NCBI GenBank assembly: GCA_018365455.1 | Contig: JAGZJZ010000011.1 | Span: forward strand, 62,001 to 126,000 | Source of the DNA: Clostridiales bacterium | Lineage (GTDB): Bacteria; Bacillota; Clostridia; Lachnospirales; Lachnospiraceae | Length of the DNA: 64,000 bases | Direction: 5' to 3' | Shown: positions 24,481 to 32,662 of the stretch, in pieces | How positions within the stretch are numbered: position 1 is the stretch's first letter | Layout: each line of letters starts with the position of its first letter | Translations under genes and position numbers: made by a program | Notes under the pieces: generated by a model | The model's database searches: none | The model's input: only the letters and a program-made list of their open reading frames with translations | What the model was told of the DNA's origin: nothing

Positions 24481-25545
24481 TTACCAGTTTAACAGCTGCC
24501 GCTCCAGCTCCTCATAGTCGTACTCCCGCTGGTGGAAATTATGGAAACGGTTGGGCTTTGCACGGGGTGCCTGGGTTTTATCTTTCGCACTACGCTGCAC
24601 CGTCCGGTACAGAGCAGAAATCAGGTAATTGTGTATATTTTTGATTTCGGTATTCGCAATGGAACACAACACACGCTCGATCTCTTCACGGCCAAGCTTT
24701 TGAAACTGCTGTTTGATATCCTCTGCCGCTATTTTTTTCCCGTCTATGTAGGCATACTGTCCCAGCCCGGACTCGTAGCGTACTAGCAGTTTCACAACTG
24801 CATCCAGATCTGCCTTGTCATTGTCTGCTAAAAGATCCGGATATCCCACCCGCTGTTTGATTTTCTCCTCCGCCTCCCGGTACGCTTCTTCTGGTGGAGG
24901 TGGGGTATTTATATTTTTTGTATTTATTATTTTAGTATTTTGTATTTTAGTATATTTAGTTATATTAGTATTTTGTTGTGTCGGGTTTTCCGTGGCCGGT
25001 TTTCCCGTGGACGGGTTTTCCGTGGACGGATTTTCCGTGCACGGGTTTTCCCTGTACGGTTCCCAGGCAGGGTCATTCACCGTGATTGGATTTTCCCCAT
25101 GCGGATCAACCCCTCCATTTTCAAGGGATTCTTCCATTCCCTCCTCTTTTCCTTCTTCTTTATCTGCTTCATCCAGGGACGGCTCTTCTTCTGGTTCCTC
25201 TGGCACCTCTGTTTCCCGGGCTGCCATAAATTCTTCCGGAATCCTGACATCTGGACTTTCCCTTATGATATATTCCATTCCGCTTAATTTCCCCAGGGAG
25301 TCCCGCATCTGTCTGCGGATTACATAGCCCTCCCGGATCAGTTCCTGAAAAGCGGTCCGGATGCTGTCGTATCCATCCTTACAGACCGCAGCCATCCCGC
25401 GGATACTGATCTTCCAGTCATCCGGCAGGCTTAAAAGTTTGGATAATAATCCAACTGCTTTTAAAGACAAATTAATATTCTGCAGATGATGATTACTCAT
25501 TACCGTGAAGTTCTTTTGTTTGTATACTCTGAATATTTCTGCCAT
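24481..25545 (-). CDS. DUF6017/RepA-N-type replication protein
   Basis: A 354-residue protein with SD AAGGAA before ATG 25545. Residues 1-95 form a winged-helix domain with LSLKAVGLLSKLLSLPDDW and SIRTAFQELIREGYVIR, as in replication initiator and replisome-organiser proteins. A low-complexity linker (about 110-215) holds repeated ENPSTENPST and acidic runs. The last 130 residues include LCSIANTEIKNIHNYLISALY and an end with FHNFHQREYDYEELERQLL, the DUF6017 signature. These proteins are frequent in Tn1549-like elements and may start element replication after excision. Confidence 0.82.
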   Translation of the reverse strand: MAEIFRVYKQKNFTVMSNHHLQNINLSLKAVGLLSKLLSLPDDWKISIRGMAAVCKDGYDSIRTAFQELIREGYVIRRQMRDSLGKLSGMEYIIRESPDVRIPEEFMAARETEVPEEPEEEPSLDEADKEEGKEEGMEESLENGGVDPHGENPITVNDPAWEPYRENPCTENPSTENPSTGKPATENPTQQNTNITKYTKIQNTKIINTKNINTPPPPEEAYREAEEKIKQRVGYPDLLADNDKADLDAVVKLLVRYESGLGQYAYIDGKKIAAEDIKQQFQKLGREEIERVLCSIANTEIKNIHNYLISALYRTVQRSAKDKTQAPRAKPNRFHNFHQREYDYEELERQLLNW

Positions 25546-25670
25546 ATGTAATCGTTCCTTTCCTGACGCGTTTCTCCGGCTGCAGGAGCCATTTTACCAG
25601 TTACTGCAGGTAAATCCTTGTCTTTCTCTATTAAACCCCTTATTCGTCCAATTACTGTTTCTGCGGGCAT
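25500..25670 (-). CDS. Possible small protein overlapping the replication gene start
   Basis: From ATG 25670, next to GAGAGG, the frame gives 56 residues with PAETVIGRIRGLIEKDKDLP and ETRQERNDYIWQKYSEYTN. Its end overlaps the first 46 bp of the DUF6017 gene. The helical and polar make-up looks protein-like and it fills the gap after the DUF2786 gene. Start and reality are uncertain. Confidence 0.35.
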   Translation of the reverse strand: MPAETVIGRIRGLIEKDKDLPAVTGKMAPAAGETRQERNDYIWQKYSEYTNKRTSR

Positions 25671-25728
25671 GCCTCTCGTTTCGATTGCTTTTGCCGTTCT
25701 TGTGCACGGCTGTGTATGCCACAGGCTC

Positions 25729-26409
25729 TTATACGGCCGTAAGTGTGCTTTCCTGACTTGTCTCCAGGTGCCTGCCATCAAGCAGCTCTTTTGCATCCTG
25801 TTTCCCCGCCCGGTAGACATCCGCATCCACCTGCAAACCGGCTGTAAAACAGGTATTTTTCGTGCCAAAACTTTTGGAATATGCTTTATATTCTGCTTCC
25901 ACTTTCTTTGGCACTACAATCATGAGTGCAACTGACTGTCTTTCCAGTCGCTCCTGGATTCCGGTTAGAAAGCCCAGGCAGTAGCTGTTATAAATCCCGC
26001 TGGTGTTCCCTCCATTTTTTCGGTATTCATATACCTGTTTCCTGGCCAGCTTATTTCCGGCCTGGAATAAGAATTCAAACACCTGTTTTGCCGCCTCTGC
26101 TTCCGATTGAAAGCCATAAAAAGCAATCCCCCAGGCTCCTTTATAATAGCATTTACAGCGGAAGTTTCTGGCGATGACCTCACCCAGACGGTATTTCCAC
26201 TTCTTTCCTTTCCCTGTCCGACTGACCACTGCTTCGATTGTTTCTTCCTTAATTTCATTCATGACCTCCGTTTCTTCTATCCGGTACCTGGCCATTAATT
26301 CCTGAGCTTTTAAGGCTGCGGCTGCCGCTTCCTCTTTCGAAGGGTTATTTTCTGCCAGTTGCAAACACTTTTTTATCATTTCGATCATTTTTTCTCTTTT
26401 TTCATCCAT
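25729..26409 (-). CDS. DUF2786 domain protein
   Basis: A 226-residue protein; ATG 26409 has GGGAGG 8 nt upstream and overlaps the previous stop (TGATG). Residues 1-45 (KMIEMIKKCLQLAENNPSKEEAAAAALKAQELMARY) match the short DUF2786 domain. The rest has RLGEVIARNFRCKCYY, FYGFQSEAEAAKQVFEFL and SYCLGFLTGI, as in the DUF7168-type C-terminal part. Such proteins are common on phages and ICEs with unknown activity. It is between ssb and the replication gene, suggesting a DNA-processing role. Confidence 0.82.
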   Translation of the reverse strand: MDEKREKMIEMIKKCLQLAENNPSKEEAAAAALKAQELMARYRIEETEVMNEIKEETIEAVVSRTGKGKKWKYRLGEVIARNFRCKCYYKGAWGIAFYGFQSEAEAAKQVFEFLFQAGNKLARKQVYEYRKNGGNTSGIYNSYCLGFLTGIQERLERQSVALMIVVPKKVEAEYKAYSKSFGTKNTCFTAGLQVDADVYRAGKQDAKELLDGRHLETSQESTLTAV

Positions 26410-26498
26410 CACTTTTTCCTCCCGGATCTCTTTTTCCCTTTCAAGGCTTTTGGATTTACTCTTTTATTTTTACTCCAAAAAACATTCTGCTGTCTCAT
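26409..26498 (-). CDS. 29-residue strongly basic peptide
   Basis: ATG 26498 directly follows the stop of the membrane microprotein, and its TGA overlaps the DUF2786 start. The product is dominated by Lys and Arg (SKNKRVNPKALKGKKRSGRKK). There is no clear SD, so it would depend on coupled translation. It could bind nucleic acid or merely serve to couple the genes. Confidence 0.4.
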   Translation of the reverse strand: MRQQNVFWSKNKRVNPKALKGKKRSGRKK

Positions 26499-26591
26499 CT
26501 AAAAATCTTGTAACTTTTTCAAATTAATAAATACATACGAAATATAAAGCGCCAGGCCAAATGCAGTAAATACGTTTGCATTATTAATCAT
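26499..26591 (-). CDS. 30-residue single-helix membrane microprotein after ssb
   Basis: ATG 26591 overlaps the ssb stop (ATGA) and lies about 10 nt after GGAGG. The product is one hydrophobic helix (VFTAFGLALYISYVFINL) with a short KKLQDF end. Coupling, SD and topology support it. It is the second 30-residue membrane microprotein in this element. Confidence 0.55.
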   Translation of the reverse strand: MINNANVFTAFGLALYISYVFINLKKLQDF

Positions 26592-26962
26592 TGGTCTATA
26601 GCCTCCTCTGTCCCCGTTTCCTTACTGCTGGTGCTTCCACTTCCATCTGCAAAATAATGGTTTTTAACATACACATAGGTCATGTAATCATACTTGCCGT
26701 CTTCCCGTTCAATCACATCCACTTGCAGGCATCCGCTGATGCCGACCCGTTTGCCTTTTTTGAAGTATTTCTCTACAAATTTAGCTCCGTTATTAACGGA
26801 TTTGCACAAAAGGAAATCAACCACCGGCTTATCCTCTTTATCCTTATATCCCCGGTCTACCGCTATCCGGTACAAAGCATTCGTAAAGGTTTTTTCACCT
26901 TCCCCATAAGTCTTCACCTGCGGATCCGATGCGATCCTTCCGATTAAATTAATACTGTTCAT
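26588..26962 (-). CDS. ssb: Single-stranded DNA-binding protein
   Basis: A 124-residue SSB. It begins MNSINLIGRIASDPQV, then has FTNALYRIAVDRGYKD, DFLLCKSVNNGAKFVEKYFKKGKRVGISG and a last strand YDYMTYVYVKNHYF, the OB-fold of the SSB family. The C-terminal tail is short and ends EEAIDQ, unlike the DDDIPF-type tip of the host protein, so contacts with host partners may differ. It follows parM by 29 bp and would coat element DNA after transfer. Confidence 0.88.
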   Translation of the reverse strand: MNSINLIGRIASDPQVKTYGEGEKTFTNALYRIAVDRGYKDKEDKPVVDFLLCKSVNNGAKFVEKYFKKGKRVGISGCLQVDVIEREDGKYDYMTYVYVKNHYFADGSGSTSSKETGTEEAIDQ

Positions 26963-26991
26963 CTGTCATCCTCCTCGATTTTATCTGATTT

Positions 26992-27894
26992 TTATTTATT
27001 CAGTTCCCTGCTCAAACGCTCAAACCCTTTTGCATTTGCCTTGATATCCGTATCAAAACTAAAGTTGCTGCGCACTTCCCCGTAGGTTTGAAAAACAGCC
27101 GCTCCCCCACAGCAGAAATGACAACGCTGCAGCTTTGTCTGGTATCCCTTCTGGTTTAATGCGGCTAACACTTTTGCGGTATAGGACCGGATCAGTCTTT
27201 CCATGGCTGCTGTATATTCCCCCGGCAGACCGCTTTCCTTTCCCTGCAGCACCATCTGTACACTGTATTCCTCCAGTTCTTCCCCGTAATTCATGCGGAA
27301 ATATTTCTGGATGTCATCGATACAGGAAAGTACCCCCATTGGCAGTGAAATACATTTACTAAGAACTGGTTTCCCATCAATGAGCTGCAGTATATCAATG
27401 GTTCCGCTTCCTACATCGACCACATTCACCAATCCTTTATAAAAACGTTCATCCGTTGCAATGACCGCCATTCCCTGGGGAAAAATATCTGCTTTTTTTA
27501 TATTAATGGCATAGGCTTCCCCCTCATATTTGTAGAAAACCTGTTTTTTCTGCTCCAGATATTTTTTAAATTCCACTTTCTGCCGACCGTAAAACTCTAT
27601 CGGCAGTCCTGCCGCTAGTATGTATGTCCCGTTCTTCTTCGAATATTTCTTACATTTGATTTCTTCTGCAATTGCTGCTAGCGTAAGCAGATAGTACTCC
27701 TGGGTGCTTGTTTTATCCGGGCTGTAAGCCCTACGATGCTCTCCAGCCACATGATAGCTGCCATCAATCTGCAATACTCCTGATGCCATCGGCAGTTCCG
27801 TATCATATGTATCAATTCCACTTTTGAAGATGCTGTTTGCAGTTTTGATAAAACCATTTCCATGATCGATTCCGATTATCTTCTCACTTGTCAT
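26992..27894 (-). CDS. parM: ParM/StbA-like actin-type segregation protein
   Basis: A 300-residue protein of the actin fold. IIGIDHGNGFIKTA near the start is phosphate loop 1, and VNVVDVGSGTIDILQL in the middle is phosphate loop 2. AAGLPIEFYGRQKVEFKKYL is typical of plasmid ParM relatives. CHFCCGGAAVF near 255 is the adenosine region, with Cys residues unusual there. These filaments push plasmid copies apart. In an ICE they can hold the circular form in the cell. SD AAAGGAG is well placed. The partner may be the RHH protein at 23520. Confidence 0.88.
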   Translation of the reverse strand: MTSEKIIGIDHGNGFIKTANSIFKSGIDTYDTELPMASGVLQIDGSYHVAGEHRRAYSPDKTSTQEYYLLTLAAIAEEIKCKKYSKKNGTYILAAGLPIEFYGRQKVEFKKYLEQKKQVFYKYEGEAYAINIKKADIFPQGMAVIATDERFYKGLVNVVDVGSGTIDILQLIDGKPVLSKCISLPMGVLSCIDDIQKYFRMNYGEELEEYSVQMVLQGKESGLPGEYTAAMERLIRSYTAKVLAALNQKGYQTKLQRCHFCCGGAAVFQTYGEVRSNFSFDTDIKANAKGFERLSRELNK

Positions 27895-28096
27895 ATTCTC
27901 TCTCCTTTCCCAGCGCTCTTTTTATCTGCTCCACTTTCATAGAAAATCCCATTCCTCTGCCTAACTGGCCAGGCACCACAGCGTTGTCTGGCAGCTTTTT
28001 AAGATCACTACGCTCGATAATCTTGACTGGTCCTGGATTCTTTAAATGCAGCCCCGCATAATTGCTTATTTCTTTCTCGTTTTTTTCTGCTTTCAT
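27884..28096 (-). CDS. Small hypothetical protein before parM
   Basis: A 70-residue protein with GGAGGG before ATG 28096; it overlaps parM by 11 bp. It has NYAGLHLKNPGPVKIIER, KLPDNAVVPGQLGRGMGF and a basic helical end (SMKVEQIKRALGKE). No membrane helix. I do not recognise it; the overlap suggests a ParM-linked role or coupling. Confidence 0.6.
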   Translation of the reverse strand: MKAEKNEKEISNYAGLHLKNPGPVKIIERSDLKKLPDNAVVPGQLGRGMGFSMKVEQIKRALGKEREYDK

Positions 28097-28212
28097 GTTT
28101 GTATTTCCCTCCTCTTTTTATTTCATCATGGTCTATTTCTTTTTATTATTTGATTTCCATTTGAATAACTCCTATTCCTGTGGTAAAATTTCCCTGGAAA
28201 GGAGGTGTAATT

Positions 28213-28422
28213 ATGAAAGAATTAAATACTTTTTTGGAAACACCAATCGTTAATATTTTTTATAATTTTATAAAAATCATAGTTCCAATCCCGTTAACAT
28301 ACGTAGTTACAAAGCGCAGTAATTTTCTATCCGGTAATTATAAAATTAAACAACTGCAATTAGACAAAGTCTATTTGCCGCTTTACAAAATAGTCCATAA
28401 GTATCCCCCTGCAAGTTCATAA
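28213..28422 (+). CDS. Short membrane protein, likely remnant of the 7319-type family
   Basis: ATG 28213 has GGAGG 8 nt upstream and encodes 69 residues. A membrane helix is at about 12-33, followed by QLDKVYLPLYKIV, which lines up with RLENVLLPLQKHF of the 252-residue protein at 7319. The frame then stops, so about 180 residues are missing. TTGAAT and TAAAAT with a 17-nt gap just upstream could be its promoter. It is on the plus strand inside a minus-strand operon and its 3' end overlaps a minus-strand gene, so it looks like inserted and cut-down cargo. Confidence 0.55.
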   Translation: MKELNTFLETPIVNIFYNFIKIIVPIPLTYVVTKRSNFLSGNYKIKQLQLDKVYLPLYKIVHKYPPASS

Positions 28423-28553
28423 ATATATTCGTATTCTGTTTTTTTCTTTTCTTCATTAACCTTCAAACACTCCCCATTCTCTGTCCCCAGCTCCGACTTT
28501 ACCTCTTTATTTTCTTCCGTTCTTGTATGCCTCTCCTTTACAGCATTTTTCAT
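28383..28553 (-). CDS. Small charged protein after the lipoprotein gene
   Basis: ATG 28553 follows the lipoprotein stop by two bases with GAGG in between, and the frame has 56 codons. The product is Glu/Lys-rich, then ends YEYIYELAGGYLWTIL. The last 40 bp overlap the plus-strand 28213 gene, so its C-terminus may have been formed by the insertion of that DNA. Function unknown. Confidence 0.4.
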   Translation of the reverse strand: MKNAVKERHTRTEENKEVKSELGTENGECLKVNEEKKKTEYEYIYELAGGYLWTIL

Positions 28554-28555
28554 CC

Positions 28556-29299
28556 TCATTGGATACCAGTATCCAAATCTTCGCTGCTTGTTTCTCTATT
28601 CTCCTGCAGTTCTGTGCCCCGGTCATATGGGATTCCCACCCGGTCATTGATTGTCTTTATGTATAGGTTTCCACTGGCTTCCTCCCGGATCAGCACGGTC
28701 CATACTACATTCAATACGGATCCCTGTACCTTCCCCCCAAAATCAGATTCTGTTATCCTTTCTGTAGAGGAGGAACCATAACCCATAAATAAATGGAAGA
28801 ATGTTTCGCTTTTATCGACTCCTTCCACTTGAAAGGGCATGCTGTATCCATCAGACTCTCTTATGGACACCCCTCCAGTGGGCAGGGTACCATAATCAAT
28901 ATTTATGCTGTCCTGCCGGATCCCATTGTATTTTGCGTATTTTGACAGCAGGGAGATATCCCCATATACCTGTGTTACCATAACTTCCATTCCTTCTGGA
29001 ACATCCTCAATATTAAGGGACAAATCTATGGAGGATGATTGTGTAAACAGCCAGTTCCTTGCCCTTTCCTCTTCCACTGCATATACCGGTTTAAAACTCA
29101 AACTGTTCTGGCCAAATGCAATCTTATGGTGCGTTTCCAGATCCGTCATTTCTTTCTCCTCTATTTCAATCGTTCCATCTTGTCCAATTGTTCCAACTGT
29201 CTCTTCATCCAGCGTGACTCCGCTTACTTCCAGACCACAGCCGGAAACGGATAAAGCCAGCGCTGCAATGCCTAACATCATTCCTATTTTTTTCTTCAT
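28556..29299 (-). CDS. Secreted lipoprotein of the conjugative element
   Basis: A 247-residue protein with AGGAGG before ATG 29299. A lipoprotein signal with lipobox LSVSGC ends at Cys 21. The mature part is beta-rich, with KIAFGQNSLSFKPVYAVEEERARNWLF, SIDLSLNIEDVPEGMEVMVTQVYGD and VQGSVLNVVWTVLIREEASGNLYIKT. No enzyme motif is seen. It likely sits on the outer side of the membrane and may help conjugation or exclusion, which is inference. Confidence 0.82.
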   Translation of the reverse strand: MKKKIGMMLGIAALALSVSGCGLEVSGVTLDEETVGTIGQDGTIEIEEKEMTDLETHHKIAFGQNSLSFKPVYAVEEERARNWLFTQSSSIDLSLNIEDVPEGMEVMVTQVYGDISLLSKYAKYNGIRQDSINIDYGTLPTGGVSIRESDGYSMPFQVEGVDKSETFFHLFMGYGSSSTERITESDFGGKVQGSVLNVVWTVLIREEASGNLYIKTINDRVGIPYDRGTELQENRETSSEDLDTGIQ

Positions 29300-29337
29300 G
29301 TTCTTTTCTCCTCCTGTTGCACGTTTCCGTGCTCTTA

Positions 29338-30267
29338 TTATTTAAAATCCTCAAACCTCTCCACAGCTGCAAATGCTATTCTGGAATTCACCCAGCGCTG
29401 GAGCCGCTTTAGATCATGTCCCCGGGGAAGATTCTGCTTATTATAGATCATCACATAGGGGCCGTATCCCATTTCCCGCAGCGTATAGATCCGCTCCAGA
29501 TCCTGTTCCAGTGTTGTGTCAAAATTTGTAAGTACAAATACACTCATTTTCCGTTTATCCCAGCCCGTGGCTTCCTTAAACTCCTGGAATTTCTGGACAA
29601 TCATCTCTTTATCTTCATATCTGTCCCAGGCAAAATGTACCTGTTTGATCTTCATTTTCTGGAGCATTCCTGCCTTTTGCGGGGTCATGCACTTGATGCT
29701 TACCCCCTGAGAGAAATCGATCCATGCTTGGCTGTCAATTAACTGACCAAACAGACTTTCCCAGTCTCTGCACGCTGTAATATTCGGATCAAGCAGGACG
29801 ATATTTTTCTGCCCCTTCCAAAACTCCTCTAAGTCAGCAACTTTAACCGAGATCCGCCCCTCCTTGCATCCAACATGGCAGAAAGCACAATTTACTGGGC
29901 AGCCCCTTGTCAAAAATCCGTAGGCAGTATCCCGAGTCAGTTCCGGATAAAGGCTGTAATCCGGATAGATGTGCTCCACTTCTGGCGGCAGCAAGTGGTC
30001 GTTCTCCGTATGATATACCTCTCTGCCATCTGACAGTTCTATACAATACCCGGAACCGCCCTGGATTACCTTGTCCGCGTCTATGTAATACGGATAATCC
30101 GGTGAAAAGGAAAACACCTTACTCTGATAAACAATATCACAATGCCCGCTAAACAGCGGCTGGTACCACTCCACGGCATCGCCCTGCCGCTTGTGCCAGG
30201 CGGATATTTTCATCAGCGGAATATTGGGAAAGTGATGCCCGTCCACATCAATGATTCCTATTTTCAT
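29338..30267 (-). CDS. Radical SAM protein
   Basis: A 309-residue protein; ATG 30267 (GAAGGTGG upstream) is preferred over a start six codons earlier. Residues about 1-60 (KIGIIDVDGHHFPNIPLMKISAWHK) look like the Rossmann-type domain found before many radical SAM cores. The cluster motif C-x3-C-x2-C is in RGCPVNCAFCHVG at about residue 129. The remainder forms the barrel, with NIVLLDPNITACRDW and QVHFAWDRYED. Its substrate is not known; similar proteins occur on phages and ICEs of Clostridia. Confidence 0.88.
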   Translation of the reverse strand: MKIGIIDVDGHHFPNIPLMKISAWHKRQGDAVEWYQPLFSGHCDIVYQSKVFSFSPDYPYYIDADKVIQGGSGYCIELSDGREVYHTENDHLLPPEVEHIYPDYSLYPELTRDTAYGFLTRGCPVNCAFCHVGCKEGRISVKVADLEEFWKGQKNIVLLDPNITACRDWESLFGQLIDSQAWIDFSQGVSIKCMTPQKAGMLQKMKIKQVHFAWDRYEDKEMIVQKFQEFKEATGWDKRKMSVFVLTNFDTTLEQDLERIYTLREMGYGPYVMIYNKQNLPRGHDLKRLQRWVNSRIAFAAVERFEDFK

Positions 30268-30300
30268 GCTGCCACCTTCTTTCATCTAGTCATAAATTCC

Positions 30301-30666
30301 TTAATGGCACTTCATCGCATTTACCGTTGCCCGGCCATCCATTCCAACAACTATTTTTCCTGTTTTTCTGCACCGGTATTGACAGTTTCGGTTCTGATAG
30401 GACTGTGGGCAGCGGATACAATAATCACTGGCTGACAATTCTTCAAACTCTGCCATGATTAATTTCGCCACTTTACTGATACTCCTGCCGGATTCTATTT
30501 CTATTTTTACGACTCCACGGCGTTCTAATGCTTTCATGGTATTGGTTTTTATCGTTTCCGGCAGGTTATACGCCCTCCATGCTGATCCGGCAGGTGTTTC
30601 CCATAAATAAAACGCTTCTTTTTTCAGAAGCCCGATTGCTTCACACATACACTTAGATAATCCCAT
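30301..30666 (-). CDS. Winged-helix-like protein with Cys cluster
   Basis: About 121 residues; GTG 30675 is an equally possible start. The first half (CEAIGLLKKEAFYLW, ETIKTNTMKALERRGVVKIE) resembles a winged helix. The second half has six Cys and His residues in CIRCP, CQYRC and KCH, which may bind a metal. It could be a small regulator of the maintenance genes. It lies 33 bp before the radical SAM gene. Confidence 0.6.
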   Translation of the reverse strand: MGLSKCMCEAIGLLKKEAFYLWETPAGSAWRAYNLPETIKTNTMKALERRGVVKIEIESGRSISKVAKLIMAEFEELSASDYCIRCPQSYQNRNCQYRCRKTGKIVVGMDGRATVNAMKCH

Positions 30667-30688
30667 TCCTTTCACCTGCTCTCTGCAA

Positions 30689-30892
30689 TTATTCTGCCAT
30701 CAGATAAACGGGCAGTCTCAAGCATTCCGATTCCTCCATAAAACCACTTTTTAAAATCTCCATGTCATTGACATAAGCATTGGCATCCTCTAAATCTTTG
30801 ATCTGGGCCAATACTGCTACCATAACGGTTTTTATCCCTCTTCCAGTAAGAGTGGAAGAAAAGTTTTCCTGATCTGCCGGTTTACAGATCAC
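30689..30892 (-). CDS. Hypothetical small protein, start uncertain
   Basis: The well-formed protein part runs from about GTG 30892 (GGAGG directly in front, spacing of one base) to TAA 30689, 67 residues. It has KPADQENFSSTL, GRGIKTVMVAVLAQIKDLEDANAYVNDMEIL and a hydrophobic end. The frame is open further up to 31099, but that part shadows the membrane protein gene. The standard SD distance is not met, so the true start is unclear. Confidence 0.5.
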   Translation of the reverse strand: MICKPADQENFSSTLTGRGIKTVMVAVLAQIKDLEDANAYVNDMEILKSGFMEESECLRLPVYLMAE

Positions 30893-30906
30893 CCCTCCAT
30901 TTTTAT

Positions 30907-31113
30907 TCAGAAGTACAAGATAGCAATAAAAACTCGGATCAGATTTATCATGCTGATAAATAAAGAACACAATACCGCACCAAAAGCAAATAAACTGCCC
31001 TCCCCAAATACGCGCTTCTTTCTTCTTTTCCGGTAAATCGGATATCCGGCCACCCAGCCGATCCACACCACGACACCAATGCCCCATAAAATGATCCATA
31101 TCTTTTGATTCAT
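30907..31113 (-). CDS. Two-helix small membrane protein
   Basis: A 68-residue protein, SD AGGAGG before ATG 31113. Helix 1 is IWIILWGIGVVVWIGWVAGY, then a basic YRKRRKKR loop (inside), then helix 2 GSLFAFGAVLCSLFISMINLI. Both ends point outward by the positive-inside rule. It precedes the 30689 gene. Function unknown. Confidence 0.65.
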   Translation of the reverse strand: MNQKIWIILWGIGVVVWIGWVAGYPIYRKRRKKRVFGEGSLFAFGAVLCSLFISMINLIRVFIAILYF

Positions 31114-31148
31114 GTTCCCTCCTGCCCGCTTCCTCTTATTTGCTTATC

Positions 31149-31799
31149 TTATCTGCTTGTCTTTTCTGCTCTTCCTGATTCCTTTTGCTGGTGTTTCTGC
31201 ATAAAATCAAACAGATTCAGCTGTTCTGGCTGTTGTTTTTTTTGCTGTTGCTCTTGTCTCTGCCGCTTTTTCCGTCCCATATTTCCCATATGAATGATGT
31301 CAGTATTGGAATAAGTACTTTCGTACCATTTCTGGATCCGGCCCACTGCTTGTACTTTCTTATTCGCAAGCGTTCCTTTCGAAATGTTTAATTCCATCGG
31401 TGCTGCCTCCCATTTCATGCCTTCCACGTATAATTTTGCCAGTATATCCCTTTCAGAATAGGGCAGCGCCTCATAGCAGATCCAGACCCTGCGCAAGGCA
31501 TCTTCTTTGCGTTCCAGCTGCCTGATAAGATTCAGCAGTTCCGTGATATACTCCGTCTGTCTCTTTTCCACACCCTCTAAAATGTTATTTAAATCCTTGT
31601 GGTTATTTGTCCGGCCGGATCCAGTATTGTCTGTATTTACTTTCATCTGCAGCGTTTCGATCAGCTCATTTTTAGAAATGATGCCTTCATAGGCCTGTAT
31701 AAGTTCTGACTGTATCTCCTGTAATCGGTAATTGTAATTGGCAAGGCAGTCTGTTATAAATTTTTCATCGATTTTCAGCTTTTCCTGCTCTTCCTGCAT
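31149..31799 (-). CDS. Sigma region 4-like/ArpU-type regulator
   Basis: I choose ATG 31799, 7 nt after AAAGGAG, giving 216 residues. The first 110 residues are coiled coil. Residues about 110-160 (YSERDILAKLYVEGMKWEAAPMELNISKGTLANKKVQAVGRI) form a helix-turn-helix like sigma-70 region 4 or the late-gene activators of phages. A Gln/Lys-rich tail follows. It may turn on transfer genes downstream; its target is unknown. Confidence 0.75.
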   Translation of the reverse strand: MQEEQEKLKIDEKFITDCLANYNYRLQEIQSELIQAYEGIISKNELIETLQMKVNTDNTGSGRTNNHKDLNNILEGVEKRQTEYITELLNLIRQLERKEDALRRVWICYEALPYSERDILAKLYVEGMKWEAAPMELNISKGTLANKKVQAVGRIQKWYESTYSNTDIIHMGNMGRKKRQRQEQQQKKQQPEQLNLFDFMQKHQQKESGRAEKTSR

Positions 31800-31842
31800 T
31801 TCCATTCTCCTTTACTGCCTTTTTACCGGTTCCTTTCCAAAT

Positions 31843-32082
31843 TCAGAGTACTGGCTTCGCGCTCCGGTTTGACCACCAACGCGGGTATTTATGGCCCCCT
31901 TCCGGCAGTTTTACGCGACCCCTAACTTCTTCGGTCTTTCTGCTGTACTTCTGCTGAAATGCCTTATGCCGGAACTGGCGCCAAGCCGATTGCGGAATAT
32001 CCACAAACATGGCCTTGTCCCATCTGGCACGGTCAGAATACTGCAATACTTCTTCCGTATTTTCCTTCCCCAAATTTCTCAC
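31843..32082 (-). CDS. Small basic hypothetical protein
   Basis: GTG 32082 with GGAAAGGA upstream gives 79 residues. It begins RNLGKENTEEVLQYSDRARWD, then has VDIPQSAWRQFRHKAFQQKY and a basic Trp-rich end. The longer open frame to 32202 lies over the 51-residue gene and is not used. No domain recognised. Confidence 0.5.
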   Translation of the reverse strand: MRNLGKENTEEVLQYSDRARWDKAMFVDIPQSAWRQFRHKAFQQKYSRKTEEVRGRVKLPEGGHKYPRWWSNRSAKPVL

Positions 32083-32122
32083 TTCCCATCCTTTCCTGCC
32101 TGTATCTGAATTAATCTTTTTA

Positions 32123-32278
32123 TTATTCTTTTGGATACGCCACGTTTTGAACCGCCACCTTAACCTTTGGGTCATAGCCAAACGTAAACAGTTCTTCCAC
32201 AATGTCCGGCAGGTGCTCTTTTATTTCCTCTTCCGTCATATTTTTCACTTCTATATCTGCTGTAATCTGTACTCTCAT
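32123..32278 (-). CDS. 51-residue protein of the early region
   Basis: ATG 32278 with AAGGGA upstream. The product begins MRVQITADIEVKNMTEEEIKE, then LPDIVEELFTFGYDPKVKV. Alternating strand-helix-strand parts suggest a small folded domain. It lies between the PcfJ-like gene and the 79-residue gene with no wasted space. Function unknown. Confidence 0.6.
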   Translation of the reverse strand: MRVQITADIEVKNMTEEEIKEHLPDIVEELFTFGYDPKVKVAVQNVAYPKE

Positions 32279-32300
32279 TGTCCCTTATTATCCTCCTCGT

Positions 32301-32636
32301 TTATTTTTGTTCGTTTAATCTCTGGATGTCCGCTTTTACTCTTTCCTTTAATTCCAGTGGAACCTTCACCATGTTTCCATAACCCTCTAGCTGTGCCAGA
32401 TAAAACTTTTTTCTTTTGACCCGGATCTCTATGGTATAACGCTTTTCCTTCCAAATAATGGAAAAAATGACACACTTTCCTTCATTGATCAGGGATATAT
32501 AGCTCGCCACACAGTTTCTGTTCCTTATCCCCTCTTCGCACAGGCGTTTCTTTGTTGTTATTTTTTCATAGGGGGCCGGCAGGTGCATGAGATGATCCTT
32601 TTCCCGAAAGTGGACTGGCCCCCATCCTTGGCTCAT
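32301..32636 (-). CDS. PcfJ-like domain protein (short form)
   Basis: A 111-residue protein with GAAGGTG before ATG 32636. The part NRNCVASYISLINEGKCVIFSIIW, then KRYTIEIRVKRKKFYLAQLEGYGN follows the C-terminal PcfJ pattern (N/H-C-V...Y, G-K-C, Y-T-I/L-E-I/L, Q-x-x-G-x-x-N). Full PcfJ proteins are about 400 residues, so this is only the last domain. PcfJ is found in conjugative plasmids with unknown role. Confidence 0.65.
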   Translation of the reverse strand: MSQGWGPVHFREKDHLMHLPAPYEKITTKKRLCEEGIRNRNCVASYISLINEGKCVIFSIIWKEKRYTIEIRVKRKKFYLAQLEGYGNMVKVPLELKERVKADIQRLNEQK

Positions 32637-32662
32637 GCTGCACCTTCTTTTTTGACCAAATT

